64,000 nucleotides of DNA from the NCBI RefSeq assembly GCF_000429085.1, contig NZ_AUBE01000011.1, positions 188,344 through 252,343 on the forward strand, read 5' to 3'. The position numbers and the translations under genes were made by a program. Shown here piece by piece: positions 9,288 through 17,852 of the stretch; the first letter of the stretch is position 1; every line of letters begins with the position of its first letter. The notes beneath the pieces were generated by a model, which made no database searches, was not told the origin of the DNA, and saw nothing but the letters and a program-made list of their open reading frames with translations. Source of the stretch: Streptomyces flavidovirens DSM 40150. Lineage in GTDB: Bacteria > Actinomycetota > Actinomycetes > Streptomycetales > Streptomycetaceae.

Positions 9288-10589
9288 TTACTCCCCTTCA
9301 ACACGCATGATGCTGGCGACACCGCGCACGGTGTCGAGCTTGCGCAGCGCCTCGACGGTCCCCGAAAGGGCGGCGTCGGGCGCGCGGTGGGTGACGACGA
9401 CGAGGGATGCCTCGCCGCCTCCGTCCTGCCGGCTCTGCTGGCGCACGGTGTCGATGGAGACACCGTGCTCGGCGAAGACCGTCGCGACCTGGGCGAGAAC
9501 ACCCGGTTTGTCGGCCACATCGAGGCTGATGTGGTACCGCGTGACGACCTCCCCCATGGAGCTGACAGGAAGCTGGGTGTACGCGGACTCGCCGGGCCCG
9601 GTGGTCTCGGCGACGAGGTTGCGGCAGACGGCGACGAGGTCACCGAGGACCGCGGAGGCGGTCGGAGCGCCGCCGGCGCCCGGACCGTAGAACATGAGCT
9701 GTCCGGCCGCCTCGGCCTCGATGAAGACCGCGTTGTACGCCTCGCGGACCGAGGCCAGCGGGTGGGTCAGCGGGATCATCGCCGGGTGGACGCGCGCGGT
9801 GACGGACTTGCCGTCGGCGGCGCGCTCGCAGATGGCGAGCAGCTTGACGGTGCACCCCATGCGCTTCGCGGAAGCGATGTCGGCGGCCGTGACCTCCGTC
9901 AGCCCTTCCCGGTGTACGTCGCCGATCCGCACGCGGGTGTGGAAGGCGATGCCGGCCAGGATGGCGGCCTTGGCGGCGGCGTCGAAGCCCTCGACGTCGG
10001 CGGTGGGGTCGGCCTCGGCGTACCCGAGGGCGGTGGCCTCGTCGAGCGCCTCGGAGTAACCGGCTCCGCTCGTGTCCATCTTGTCGAGGATGAAGTTGGT
10101 CGTGCCGTTGACGATCCCCAGCACCCGGTTGACCTTGTCACCGGCGAGGGACTCGCGCAGCGGCCGGACGAGCGGAATGGCACCGGCCACGGCGGCCTCG
10201 TAGTACAGATCCCGCCCGTGCTCCTCGGCGGCGGCGTGCAGGGCGGCGCCGTCCTCGGCGAGCAGCGCCTTGTTCGCGGAGACGACGGAGGCGCCGTGCT
10301 CGAAGGCGGTGGTGATGAGGGTGCGGGCCGGCTCGATGCCGCCGATGACCTCGATGACGACGTCGATGTCCCCCCGTTTGACCAGGGCCGTCGCATCAGT
10401 CGTGATCAGAGCGGGGTCGATGCCCTCGCGGACCTTGGAGGGGCGTCGCACGGCGACCCCGGCCAGCTCGACCGGGGCCCCGATGCGGGCGGCGAGGTCG
10501 TCGGCGTGCGTCGTCATGATGCGCGCCACCTCTGAGCCGACCACACCACAGCCCAGCAGCGCCACCTTCAGCGGACGCGTACGCATCAT
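9288..10589 (-). CDS. hom: Homoserine dehydrogenase
   Basis: 433 residues. It reduces aspartate semialdehyde to homoserine at the branch point between lysine and threonine/methionine. An N-terminal NAD(P)-binding fold shows ALLGCGVVGSEVA. The catalytic domain includes NGTTNFILDKM and the signature LGYAEADPTADVEGFDAA. A C-terminal ACT domain (about residues 350-430) probably mediates feedback inhibition by threonine. The start MMRTRPLKV at 10587-10589 follows homologues. An ATG six codons upstream (10605-10607) is possible because the ribosome-binding site is weak for both. It lies 122 bases downstream of lysA and 6 bases upstream of thrC. Confidence 0.96.
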   Translation of the reverse strand: MMRTRPLKVALLGCGVVGSEVARIMTTHADDLAARIGAPVELAGVAVRRPSKVREGIDPALITTDATALVKRGDIDVVIEVIGGIEPARTLITTAFEHGASVVSANKALLAEDGAALHAAAEEHGRDLYYEAAVAGAIPLVRPLRESLAGDKVNRVLGIVNGTTNFILDKMDTSGAGYSEALDEATALGYAEADPTADVEGFDAAAKAAILAGIAFHTRVRIGDVHREGLTEVTAADIASAKRMGCTVKLLAICERAADGKSVTARVHPAMIPLTHPLASVREAYNAVFIEAEAAGQLMFYGPGAGGAPTASAVLGDLVAVCRNLVAETTGPGESAYTQLPVSSMGEVVTRYHISLDVADKPGVLAQVATVFAEHGVSIDTVRQQSRQDGGGEASLVVVTHRAPDAALSGTVEALRKLDTVRGVASIMRVEGE

Positions 10590-10711
10590 TCGACCTACGC
10601 CTTTCATTGGGCACAGCGTTTCTTGCTTGGTTTCTTGCTTGAGTGTGAACCAGTCTCACTCACCGGACGGGAGTTTCTGTCCCCGGTCCAGATTGCGAGA
10701 CATCTATTTCA

Positions 10712-12103
10712 TCAGCCGACATCAAGACGCAGGAGATCTTCCTCCGTCTCGCGCCGGACGATCACGCGTGCCTGACCATCATTGACGGCGACAACGGGCG
10801 GGCGCAGCGCGTGGTTGTAGTTGCTCGCCATGGAGCGGCAATAAGCGCCGGTGGCGGGCACCGCGATCAGATCACCGGGCGCGAGGTCGGCGGGCAGAAA
10901 GGCGTCCCGTACCACGATGTCGCCACTCTCACAGTGCTTGCCGACGACGCGGACGAGCATCGGCTCGGCGTCCGAGGTCCGCGACACGAGCGCCACGCTG
11001 TACTCGGCGTCGTACAGCGCGGTGCGGATGTTGTCCGACATGCCGCCGTCCACGCTCACGTACGTACGCAGCCCCTCCAGCGGCTTGATCGTGCCGACCT
11101 CGTAGAGGGTGAAGGCGGTGGGGCCCACGATGGCGCGTCCCGGCTCGACGGAGATGCGGGGCGTGGCGAGCCCGGCGGCCTCGCACTCCCGGCTGACGAT
11201 CTCGTGGAGCGCCTTGGCGATCTCATGCGGCTCGCGGGGGTCGTCCTCGGAGGTGTACGCGATGCCGAGCCCGCCGCCGAGGTCGATTTCCGGCAGCTCG
11301 ACGCCGTGCTCGTCCCGTACCTCGGCGAGTAGCTGCACCACGCGCCGCGCGGACACCTCAAAACCCGCCATGTCGAAGATCTGCGACCCGATGTGCGAGT
11401 GAATGCCGATGAGCTCGATACCGTCGAGCCGCAGGGCCCGGCGTACCGCTTCGGCGGCCTGCCCGTCCGCGAGCGCGATGCCGAACTTCTGATCCTCGTG
11501 GGCGGTGGCGATGAACTCGTGCGTATGGGCCTCGACACCCACCGTCACGCGAATCTGCACGCGCTGGCGCTTGCCCAAGCTCTGCGCGATGTGGGCGACG
11601 CGGACGATCTCCTGGAAGGAGTCGAGGACGATCCGCCCGACGCCCACCCGCACGGCCCTCTCGATCTCCTCGGCCGACTTGTTGTTGCCGTGGAAGGCGA
11701 TGCGCTCGGCGGGCATGCCGGCGTCGAGGGCGGTGGTCAGCTCCCCACCGGAACACACATCCAGATTGAGCCCCTCCTCCTTCAGCCAGCGGACGACGGC
11801 CCGCGAGAGGAAGGCCTTGCCGGCGTAGAACACGTCGGCGTCCGGCCCGAAGGCCCCGGCCCAGGCGCGGCAGCGGGCACGGAAGTCGCTCTCGTCGAGG
11901 AAGTAGGCGGGGGTGCCGAACTCCTCGGCGAGGCGGCTCACTTCGATACCGCCGACGGTGACGACACCCTCGCTGTTACGCCGGACCGTCCTGGCCCAGA
12001 CCTTCTCGTCGAGGACGTTGAGATCGGCGGCCGGGGCGGTGTAGTGCCCCTCGGGGTAGACATCGGCGTGACGGGGCCCGGCGGGGTGTGCGGAACGGCT
12101 CAT
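10712..12103 (-). CDS. lysA: Diaminopimelate decarboxylase
   Basis: 463 residues. This PLP enzyme of alanine-racemase/ornithine-decarboxylase fold III converts meso-diaminopimelate to lysine. The PLP lysine is in VFYAGKAFLS (near residue 86). Other conserved parts are FHGNNKS, the HSHIGSQI segment, the glycine loop DLGGGLGI, EPGRAIVG and the C-terminal GAYCRSMASNYN, which carries residues of the dimer active site. The ATG at 12101-12103 lies 16 bases after the nrtL stop codon, so coupling with nrtL is likely. With hom, thrC and thrB it gives this locus both branches of the aspartate family. Confidence 0.96.
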   Translation of the reverse strand: MSRSAHPAGPRHADVYPEGHYTAPAADLNVLDEKVWARTVRRNSEGVVTVGGIEVSRLAEEFGTPAYFLDESDFRARCRAWAGAFGPDADVFYAGKAFLSRAVVRWLKEEGLNLDVCSGGELTTALDAGMPAERIAFHGNNKSAEEIERAVRVGVGRIVLDSFQEIVRVAHIAQSLGKRQRVQIRVTVGVEAHTHEFIATAHEDQKFGIALADGQAAEAVRRALRLDGIELIGIHSHIGSQIFDMAGFEVSARRVVQLLAEVRDEHGVELPEIDLGGGLGIAYTSEDDPREPHEIAKALHEIVSRECEAAGLATPRISVEPGRAIVGPTAFTLYEVGTIKPLEGLRTYVSVDGGMSDNIRTALYDAEYSVALVSRTSDAEPMLVRVVGKHCESGDIVVRDAFLPADLAPGDLIAVPATGAYCRSMASNYNHALRPPVVAVNDGQARVIVRRETEEDLLRLDVG

Positions 12104-12119
12104 GTCTGTTCTGTCTCTC

Positions 12120-13097
12120 TCACAGATGTTCGGGTGCGCTGATGCCGAGCAGGGACAGGCCGCCGGCGAGCACCGTTCCGGTGGCCTCGGCGAGGGCCAG
12201 CCGGGAACGGTGGGCGACCGAGGGTTTCTCGTCGCCGGGGGGCAGGACGGGGTGGGTGTCGTGGAAGCGGAAGAAGGCCTCGGCCGCCATGTCCAGGTGC
12301 CGCGCGAGCCGGTCGGGCGCGCGGTGGCGGGCGGCGGCTTCGAGGACGCCGGGATAGTCGACAAGAACACGAACGAGCTGGTAGCCCTCCCTCTCCAGGC
12401 CCCCCTCCCCGCGCACCTCCCCCTCTCCACCCTCTCCTCCCTCTCCACCCTCGAACCCGAGCGTGCCGGCGTTCCGTACCAGGGCGCGGGTGCGGGCGTG
12501 GGCGTACCGGACCCGGAAGAGGGGGTTGGTCTCGCGCTGCACGAGGAGGTCGTCGGGGGCGGCGGTGGCGGTGGGCCAGATGAGACTCCAGACGGCGGCG
12601 TCACGCCCGAGCCGGGCGACGAGGGCCGGCGGGAGGGAGCCCGGCTCCCCGGTTTCCGTCCGTACGACGGTCGCCCCCTGGGCATGGGCGAGCCGGGCCA
12701 CGGCGTCGGCGAGGGGCCCGCGCCCGACCCGGACGACGTCCCCGGCGAGCGCGCCGCCGTGCCCGTAGGCGTGCCCCTGGGTGAGGACCGTACGTACGAC
12801 GGAAGCGTGCGTGTCCTGCGCGAGCGTGACATTCAGGAACCCGGGCCCGGTGACCTCGACGTCGGAGATCGCCTCGTACCCGATCAGCAGGGCCCGGAGG
12901 ATCTCGGCGACCTCGCGGGCGGGGCGGCCGGCGGGGCCGGCGAGCTTGAGGGCGACGTTGGTGGCGTAGTCACCACGCCCGCCGGGCCGAGGCCGCTCGA
13001 CGACGGCGCGCTCCGGCACCGGCGCCCGCAGCACGCCCTCGTCCACGGCGCGACGCACGACGCGCAGCACGGTACGGGAGAGCTCTGCGGGGGTCAC
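12120..13097 (-). CDS. nrtL: ArgS-related anticodon-binding protein NrtL
   Basis: 325 residues. It resembles the N-terminal tRNA-recognition part (VERPRPGGRGDYATNVALKLA, near residues 35-60) and C-terminal DALR anticodon-binding helices (about 190-325) of arginyl-tRNA synthetase. It has no HIGH or KMSKS catalytic motifs and about half the length, so it cannot be a normal synthetase. A Gly/Glu-rich linker (GGEGGEGGEGEVRGEGG) joins the halves. The family is found upstream of lysA in streptomycetes; its function is unknown to me. The GTG at 13095-13097 fits homologues. A start at 13148 would add 17 residues. Confidence 0.85.
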   Translation of the reverse strand: MTPAELSRTVLRVVRRAVDEGVLRAPVPERAVVERPRPGGRGDYATNVALKLAGPAGRPAREVAEILRALLIGYEAISDVEVTGPGFLNVTLAQDTHASVVRTVLTQGHAYGHGGALAGDVVRVGRGPLADAVARLAHAQGATVVRTETGEPGSLPPALVARLGRDAAVWSLIWPTATAAPDDLLVQRETNPLFRVRYAHARTRALVRNAGTLGFEGGEGGEGGEGEVRGEGGLEREGYQLVRVLVDYPGVLEAAARHRAPDRLARHLDMAAEAFFRFHDTHPVLPPGDEKPSVAHRSRLALAEATGTVLAGGLSLLGISAPEHL

Positions 13098-13184
13098 GGG
13101 ACAAGCGTATGGGAGGAGGGGGGTGACAACGCGAACCGGTTTCGCCATCCGGTCACGGACGGGGGCAGGGCGGGGCCGCTCAGC

Positions 13185-13535
13185 GCGGATCTCAGCTGCG
13201 GGGTGCTCGGCCGCAGGGCCCTGGGCTGCGGGGCTCCCTCCACAGGAACCTCAGCGACCAGGACCTCACCGCAGGGACGTCTGCCACCGGGGGTCACCGG
13301 GGCCTCAGCCACGCGGACCTCTGCCAATGGGCCCCACCGCGCGGACCTCACCACCGAGCCTCACCCCCAGGGACCACAGCCACCGGGGTCTCACCCCAGC
13401 GGCGCCGATGATCGCTGCGGCCTCGGCCGGAGGCAGGCCTGCGCGGGACCTCATCCAGCGGGGGAACCGGGGCCCAGCCGCGCGGACCTCAGCCACCGGG
13501 GCCTCAGCCCGCGAACCTCAGCCGACCGTGCGGCC
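13185..13535 (+). pseudogene. Decayed 15-base periodic array resembling a pentapeptide-repeat gene
   Basis: This 350-base stretch between nrtL and the response regulator is built of degenerate units near GCGGACCTCAGCCAC. Read on the plus strand the units give ADLSC-GVLGR-RALGC at the start. Later, in shifted frames, they give NLSDQDLTAG, SHADLCQ, ADLTT and ADLSHRGLSP, the A-(D/N)-L-x-x pattern of pentapeptide-repeat proteins. Units of 10, 12 and 14 bases break the frame several times, and no start with a ribosome-binding site precedes it. I call it a broken pentapeptide-repeat remnant; a GC-rich minisatellite that never coded is the alternative. Confidence 0.45.
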
Positions 13536-13943
13536 CGCCTGCCCGGCTTCATGCCTGCCGTCGGCTGACGGCGGACCCTCCCGGCGCGTCAACTGCCGTA
13601 CGAGCCTGACCAGCTCCGCAGGCTCGAAGGGCTTGGCAAGAAAGGCGTCGATACCTGCCGCGAACCCGCTCTCCCCCTCATGCTGCGTACACGCACTGAT
13701 GATCGCGATGGGCAGATGGGCGGTCCGGGGGTCCTCCCGGAGCCGGGCGGCCGTACGAAGCCCGTCGAGCCGCGGCATCACCACGTCCAGCGTCACGACA
13801 TCGGGGCAGACCCGGTGAACGATGTCCAGCGCCTCGACACCATCGGCCGCGGTCACCACCTCGAAGCCCTCCAGCTCGAGATTGACCCTGATCAGCTGCC
13901 GGATGACCTTGTTGTCGTCCACAACAAGCACGCGGCCGGACAC
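13518..13943 (-). CDS. Single-domain response regulator (CheY-like)
   Basis: 141 residues made of one receiver domain. The acidic pair is in VLVVDDNK, the phospho-acceptor Asp is in VVTLDVVMPRLDG (near residue 51), the switch Thr/Ser is in IISACTQ and the conserved Lys is in FLAKPFEP. There is no output domain, so it must act through a partner protein or a phosphorelay. The GTG at 13941-13943 (VSGRVLVVDDN) starts directly before the domain; an upstream in-frame start adds 34 unrelated residues. No histidine kinase is adjacent. It is transcribed toward the nrtL-lysA block across the decayed repeat region. Confidence 0.9.
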   Translation of the reverse strand: MSGRVLVVDDNKVIRQLIRVNLELEGFEVVTAADGVEALDIVHRVCPDVVTLDVVMPRLDGLRTAARLREDPRTAHLPIAIISACTQHEGESGFAAGIDAFLAKPFEPAELVRLVRQLTRREGPPSADGRHEAGQAGRTVG

Positions 13944-14157
13944 GCCTGGCACAACTCGAGAGTAGGTCGCCGTCCACCACCGCGTCCGGCTTTTCCTCAC
14001 TTCCACCCGCACGGGGTGCTGACAGCCAACGAGGACCCGCCCCACCCGACCCCACCCCGACCCGTCGCAGCACCGGTGCGGCCTCCCAAAACCTGTTCAT
14101 GAACACCCGGCCGAAGCTGGTAGTGTTCAACCCGTCGCCGCTTAACCACGGCGGTAC

Positions 14158-14229
14158 GCCCCCGTAGCTCAGGGGATAGAGCAACGGCCTCCGGAGCCGT
14201 GTGCGCAGGTTCGAATCCTGCCGGGGGCA
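14158..14229 (+). tRNA. tRNA-Arg (anticodon CCG)
   Basis: A complete cloverleaf can be drawn. The acceptor stem GCCCCCG pairs with CGGGGGC and the D arm is GCTC-AGGGGATA-GAGC. The anticodon arm ACGGC-CTCCGGA-GCCGT carries anticodon CCG. The T arm is GCAGG-TTCGAAT-CCTGC, with discriminator A at 14229. CCA is not encoded, as usual in actinobacteria. The tRNA marks the left edge of an island with integrase remnants, so its 3' end is a likely attachment site. Confidence 0.97.
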
Positions 14230-14285
14230 CTCGCCGGTCAGAGACCCGGAAACGCGGTCTGACCAGGGCGGGAGCCGACAGAACG

Positions 14286-14316
14286 GGGCGGGAGTCAGTT
14301 TCACTGACTCCCGCCC
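14286..14316 (+). terminator. Terminator after tRNA-Arg
   Basis: A 14-base inverted repeat (14286-14299 with 14303-14316) with a TTC loop is followed by TTTCT, 57 bases after the tRNA. A related but weaker hairpin follows the HNH gene at 15174-15208. Confidence 0.8.
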
Positions 14317-14430
14317 TTTCTCACTGTCGATCACGGTTCGCGTGTGAGGAGCGTGTGAGCCACAGGCCGCCCGATGCCGTACCCGCACGCCTTCGCTCCT
14401 GCGTCGCCGCCTCTCGTCAGTGCCGCCGTC

Positions 14431-14436
14431 TACGAT
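14431..14436 (+). promoter_or_regulatory. Probable -10 element for a leaderless HNH mRNA
   Basis: TACGAT ends 6 bases before the ATG at 14443, and no Shine-Dalgarno sequence precedes that ATG. This spacing puts the expected transcription start at or next to the start codon. No clear -35 is visible. Confidence 0.45.
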
Positions 14437-14442
14437 CCCGCC

Positions 14443-15150
14443 ATGCCTGACAACCGCCCCGCAGTGCCACGCCAGTTAGCCCGCGACCTGCTGGTCGAGG
14501 CTGGGCACAGGTGCGCTATCCCCACCTGCCGTGCCACCACCCTCGAGCTCGCCCACATCACTCCCTGGGCCAAAACCCGGGCGCACGACTTCGACAACAC
14601 GATCGCTCTCTGCCCCATTTGCCACACTCGCTTCGACAAGGGAGAGATCGACCGACTTTCGATGCTTCAGTACAAGGCGGAACTCGGCTCCGGAGGTGCG
14701 CGAGCAAGAGTTCTCAGCGCATACCGAACGATGCAGGGAGCTCTGGACCGCTGGGGTAAATCCATCGCGATTCTGGCACGCGCTCATGTGGCTTTCGCTC
14801 CCGATTTTTATTTTATTATGCAGGCTCGGAGTACATGTGAGCGCGAAGCCGGGCTAACGCATGCCGCGGTTGCCGATCTACAGTCCGCCGGCGATGACAC
14901 AATCGAACTCATAGCCCATTTCATTTATGACTGGTTTATTCACTGGGCGAGTAGCACAGTCGATATGAAATGGCCCGACTACTCTCAGTCGAGAGAGGAG
15001 CGAAATAGCGAATTGAACATCCTCCATGAGGCCCTTCTTGAACTTCACCTGACTGTCGCCGATTTACTCGGATTCGGATTCGATGAGTTGCCTTTCTGGG
15101 AGGAGCCTCCCCCTTCTCCGCAGCCACGCCCACTAGGCACCGCTTACTAG
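14443..15150 (+). CDS. HNH endonuclease domain protein
   Basis: 235 residues. The N-terminal HNH fold (about residues 12-70) shows EAGHRCAIPTC, LELAHITPW, the Asn in FDNTIALCPICHTRFDKGEI and two cysteine pairs for a structural zinc. The C-terminal ~160 residues are alpha-helical and unrecognised. The gene is AT-richer than its surroundings (a TTTTTATTTTATTATG stretch lies near 14806) and uses the rare TTA leucine codon twice (for example in RQLAR), so expression may depend on the bldA tRNA. It lies directly downstream of the tRNA-Arg and looks horizontally acquired. A role in defence or element mobility is possible but not shown. The start at 14443 is chosen for the leaderless -10; an in-frame upstream ATG at 14374 is possible. 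Confidence 0.82.
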   Translation: MPDNRPAVPRQLARDLLVEAGHRCAIPTCRATTLELAHITPWAKTRAHDFDNTIALCPICHTRFDKGEIDRLSMLQYKAELGSGGARARVLSAYRTMQGALDRWGKSIAILARAHVAFAPDFYFIMQARSTCEREAGLTHAAVADLQSAGDDTIELIAHFIYDWFIHWASSTVDMKWPDYSQSREERNSELNILHEALLELHLTVADLLGFGFDELPFWEEPPPSPQPRPLGTAY

Positions 15151-15173
15151 TATCACCATGACGCTGCCGACGA

Positions 15174-15208
15174 AAGGGCGGAAGCCAGGTTCAGTGACTC
15201 CGCCCCTT
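15174..15208 (+). terminator. Hairpin after the HNH gene
   Basis: GGGCGGA (15176-15182) pairs with TCCGCCC (15199-15205) 25 bases past the HNH stop codon, followed by a short CCTT. The sequence GGGCGGAAGCC..GACTCCGCCC resembles the terminator at 14286-14316 and may be a diverged copy of it. Confidence 0.5.
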
Positions 15209-15260
15209 CCAGAGCTCTACCATGGCCGTGCCTGAGCCCCTATTTAATCCACGCGCGGGC

Positions 15261-16175
15261 TCATGTGCCGCTCGGTGAATCCCACCCCATGGCCATTTCG
15301 ATCCTCTTATTGTTCTCCTCCTGGCTGTCGTCGATGACACCGGCGTAGCGGCGGTGGATGACCTCCGGCGAGTTGCCGGCGCGCCGGGCCACCTCAGCTA
15401 CGGGGAGGCCTGCGCGGAGCCAGTTCGTGATGCACGTGGCCCGGAGGTGGTAGGGCTTCCGAGCCAAGGGCGAGTCCACCTTGTCCGGCGGGAACGTCAG
15501 CGGTCTTGCTTCCTGTTACACCCGCCAATAGCTGGACGTCCCGAGCAGGTCCCCCCGTTCGTTGGGAAAGAGTCGCCCGTCTTTGGCGGTGCCGAACTCC
15601 TTCAGATGCGCTCGGAGCATCGCCACCAGCACGGGCGGAATCGGCACCCGCCGGTCCGTGCCTGGCTCGCGTGACTTCAGCCCCCGCTTATCGTGCCGCT
15701 CACCCGAGTCCGTCCACTTCTTTCCGGAGATAGGGCGCGTCTCCCAGAGAGTGAGAGTTCCCCACCCCTTTCAGGAAGATGGCAGTCAGACAGTCTGAGC
15801 CCGACGACTTCCGCCGGACGCATCGCCGCGTACAGGATGCAGGCGAAGAAGGCGACAAGGCGCCGCCCCCGGTTCCGGTGCACCGAGCCGACATACGAGA
15901 CGGCCGTAAGGAGTTGCCGCCCCTGCACCTCGTTGACCAATACCCGCGGGTCCACGGCATCGCTCCCATTGGAGGTAGGCCGCTTCAACCCAGCGAGCGG
16001 ATTTCCATCTAGGTATCCCTCCTCAATCGCGTAGTCCATGGCCGTGTTGAATCCACGACGATGGCGCTTGTACATATCCGCTGCCGCCGGTTTGCCGTCC
16101 AGTTTGAACGACAGCCGATAGTGGACGTTTCGCACGGCCTTGGAGTCTCTGAGAGCCGACAGGGGTGCTGAAGCG
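15261..16175 (-). pseudogene. Tyrosine site-specific integrase, broken
   Basis: Phage-type tyrosine recombinase of the actinomycete integrative-element kind, decayed. The reading from 16175 down gives the core-binding domain (YKRHRRGFNTAMDYAIEEGYLDGNPL) and the first catalytic Arg (ILYAAMRPAEVVGLRLSD). A frameshift near 15765 moves the reading to a frame giving KKWTDSGERHDKRGLKSREP and RRVPIPPVLVAMLRAHLKEF. An in-frame TAA at 15516-15518 replaces the expected Trp in YWRVWQ. After it come the H-x-x-R box (PYHLRATCITNWLRAG) and the nucleophile Tyr (EVIHRRYAGVI). The N-terminal ~100 residues are missing where it joins the GntR remnant. It lies near tRNA-Arg, the presumed target. Confidence 0.88.
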
Positions 16176-16493
16176 CTCACAGAGCTTCGCTTCCGACGGA
16201 TACGGATCGCCCACCGACAGCGACTCCTCGGCGATCAGGTCAGACATCTGTTCCGCAAGGGAGCGACGATCACCACCCCGCACGATGCGCCACCCAATGC
16301 CAGGGGCTGACTCCAGGACACCTTCGGCTTCAAGAACCTTGAGAGCCCGGCGGATCGTGTTGCGACCGACACCGTACTCACGCATCAAGTCAGCCTCCGA
16401 CGGCAGCACATCGGCGCTCTCGTCTCCTCCGATCAGCTCACGCAGCTTCTCCGAGACGACCAGGTAGGTCCCACACGGAGTGGCCTCCGACAC
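16023..16493 (-). pseudogene. GntR-family regulator, truncated and joined to the integrase
   Basis: A GTG at 16491-16493 with AGAGGAG upstream opens a GntR winged helix-turn-helix: LPSEADLMREYGVGRNTIRR, then ALKVLEAEGVLESAPGIGW. A second, tandem GntR helix-turn-helix starts (SLAEQMSDLIAEESLSVGDP, then YPSEAKLCERFS) and is cut after FSTP near 16175. There the sequence passes into integrase coding DNA in another frame. A deletion has removed the end of this gene and the start of the integrase. Such regulators (the KorSA/Pra type) control excision and replication in pSAM2-like elements. Confidence 0.82.
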
Positions 16494-16689
16494 TCCGACT
16501 CCTCTCGCTGCCTCCACTACCCGCTGCCAAGAGTGCCACGAAGCGCCCAGGGCATCGCCGGACAGACAGTCCGGCTGTCCGACTGTCCCAGCATGCCAAC
16601 TGACCTGCACAAATGGCTGGGACAGTCACAAGCGAGAGTGTCCCACCTGTCCGCACTGCCTAGGGAGGGGCTGTAACACCCTGGGTTGT

Positions 16690-17050
16690 AACAGCATGTC
16701 AGTGCGCAATCCTCACGGGAACTCGAATAACAGTCGTCCGTCCTCGGCAGTGCCGAACGTGTCGAGATGCTGCCGGAGGATGGCGACGAGCTGGGAGCGG
16801 TACCGGTACGAGCCGAACCTCTTCCGTCGGCCGGTCTTGGGGCCCCGGACGCCCCGGAGTCCGTCCACTGTTTCCCGACGCTGGGACGCGTCCGGGTCCA
16901 GCGATACCGCCCCCAGCTGACTTCGAGCAGCTTCAGGTCCGCATCGGTGAGACCCGCAGCCTCAGCAGGGCGGAAGACCCCGTAGTAGATGCAGGCGAAC
17001 AGGCCGACGAGCACGGTGTCCGGCTCGCGGTCGTCCAGCCGAGGTGGCGT
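16690..17050 (-). pseudogene. Second integrase remnant
   Basis: The minus strand reads VLVGLFACIYYGVFRPAEAAGLTD, matching the first catalytic-Arg region of the integrase at 15261-16175. After frame changes it reads VGKQWTDSG and QLVAILRQHLDTFGTAEDG. It is a diverged paralogue, not a copy of the same fragment, and lacks the H-x-x-R and Tyr boxes. It suggests that two related elements were once inserted here. Confidence 0.72.
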
Positions 17051-17240
17051 GTTCCTGTGCGGCGCGGTAGTCGGCGCGTGCCTGGCCCAGAGCGCCGAGG
17101 GTGGTCGAGTAGCGGCGGGACTCGGAGGAGAACTGGCCGCGGACGCCGAGCATGTGAGCCCACGCCCACAGGCGCCGGTCCGGGTAGAGCACATCGAGCG
17201 TCTTGCACGCCTCGATGAGCCGACGGGTGTGGTCGGGCAC
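17050..17240 (-). pseudogene. Replication initiator (RepSA-like) C-terminal fragment
   Basis: The minus strand reads RRLIEACKTLDVLY, RLWAWAHMLGVRGQFSSESR and RYSTTLGALGQARADYR. This pattern (RRWAHMLGxxGHFxTKSRRYSTTLGALR) belongs to the end of RepSA-type replication proteins of integrative elements such as pSAM2. It runs straight into integrase sequence, so the rep-xis-int segment has been shortened by deletion. The rest of the element (transfer genes) is absent. Confidence 0.75.
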
Positions 17241-17805
17241 CGATGAGGTCTACATCCGGCCCGCCGTCCAGAAGCAAGCAGAGTCGGCGAGCACTTCGGA
17301 TCTGATCACGTACTACTCGCCCCCTGAGGCAGTGCCGGCCAAGTTGTGGGCGTCGCCGATCGAGAAGGCAAGGGACCACGTAGGCATCCTCGTGTAGGCG
17401 GGACTGTTCCTCTTTAGCAGCCACCCGGACCTTCCGGACCAGTTGGCGGAGCAGGCCAAGGCCGGTAGACGAGTCCGCGTCCTACTCGGTGACCCCGACT
17501 CGGAGGTGGTCCGCCGGCGCGGCGCAGAGGAAGGCATCGGCGGAGATCTGACCGCACGCGGATCACCGGGCTACCTGGCACCGGCCATGACGGCCCCGGG
17601 CGTCGATGTGCGGTTGCACGACACGATCCTCTACAACTCGATCTACCAGGTGCGAAGGCGAGGTGTTGGTGAACCCGCACGTACTCGGAGCGCCCGCGGG
17701 GCAGAACCCGGGCTGCACTTCCGCTACATCCCGGGGGGGGGGGACGGGCGTTCCAGCACTACATGCGGAGTTTGACTATGCGTGGGAGCGTGGGCGAACC
17801 GAGTA
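17240..17805 (+). pseudogene. DUF5919-type XRE-regulator C-terminal part, broken
   Basis: The plus strand reads DEVYIRPAVQKQAES, YYSPPEAVPAKLWASPIEKA, a TAG at 17395-17397 where Tyr is expected (VYAGLFL), then VRVLLGDPDSEVVRRRGAEE and PGVDVRLHDTILYNSIYQ. After further frame changes it reads GEVLVNPHVLGAPAGQNPG. The homologous region follows an XRE helix-turn-helix in streptomycete regulators; that N-terminus is missing. An 11-base G run near 17733 lies at one of the frame breaks. Confidence 0.68.
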
Positions 17806-17852
17806 GGCAGCTAGGGCACGTCATCCACCCGGCGGAGCGTGTATGGCTTGGC

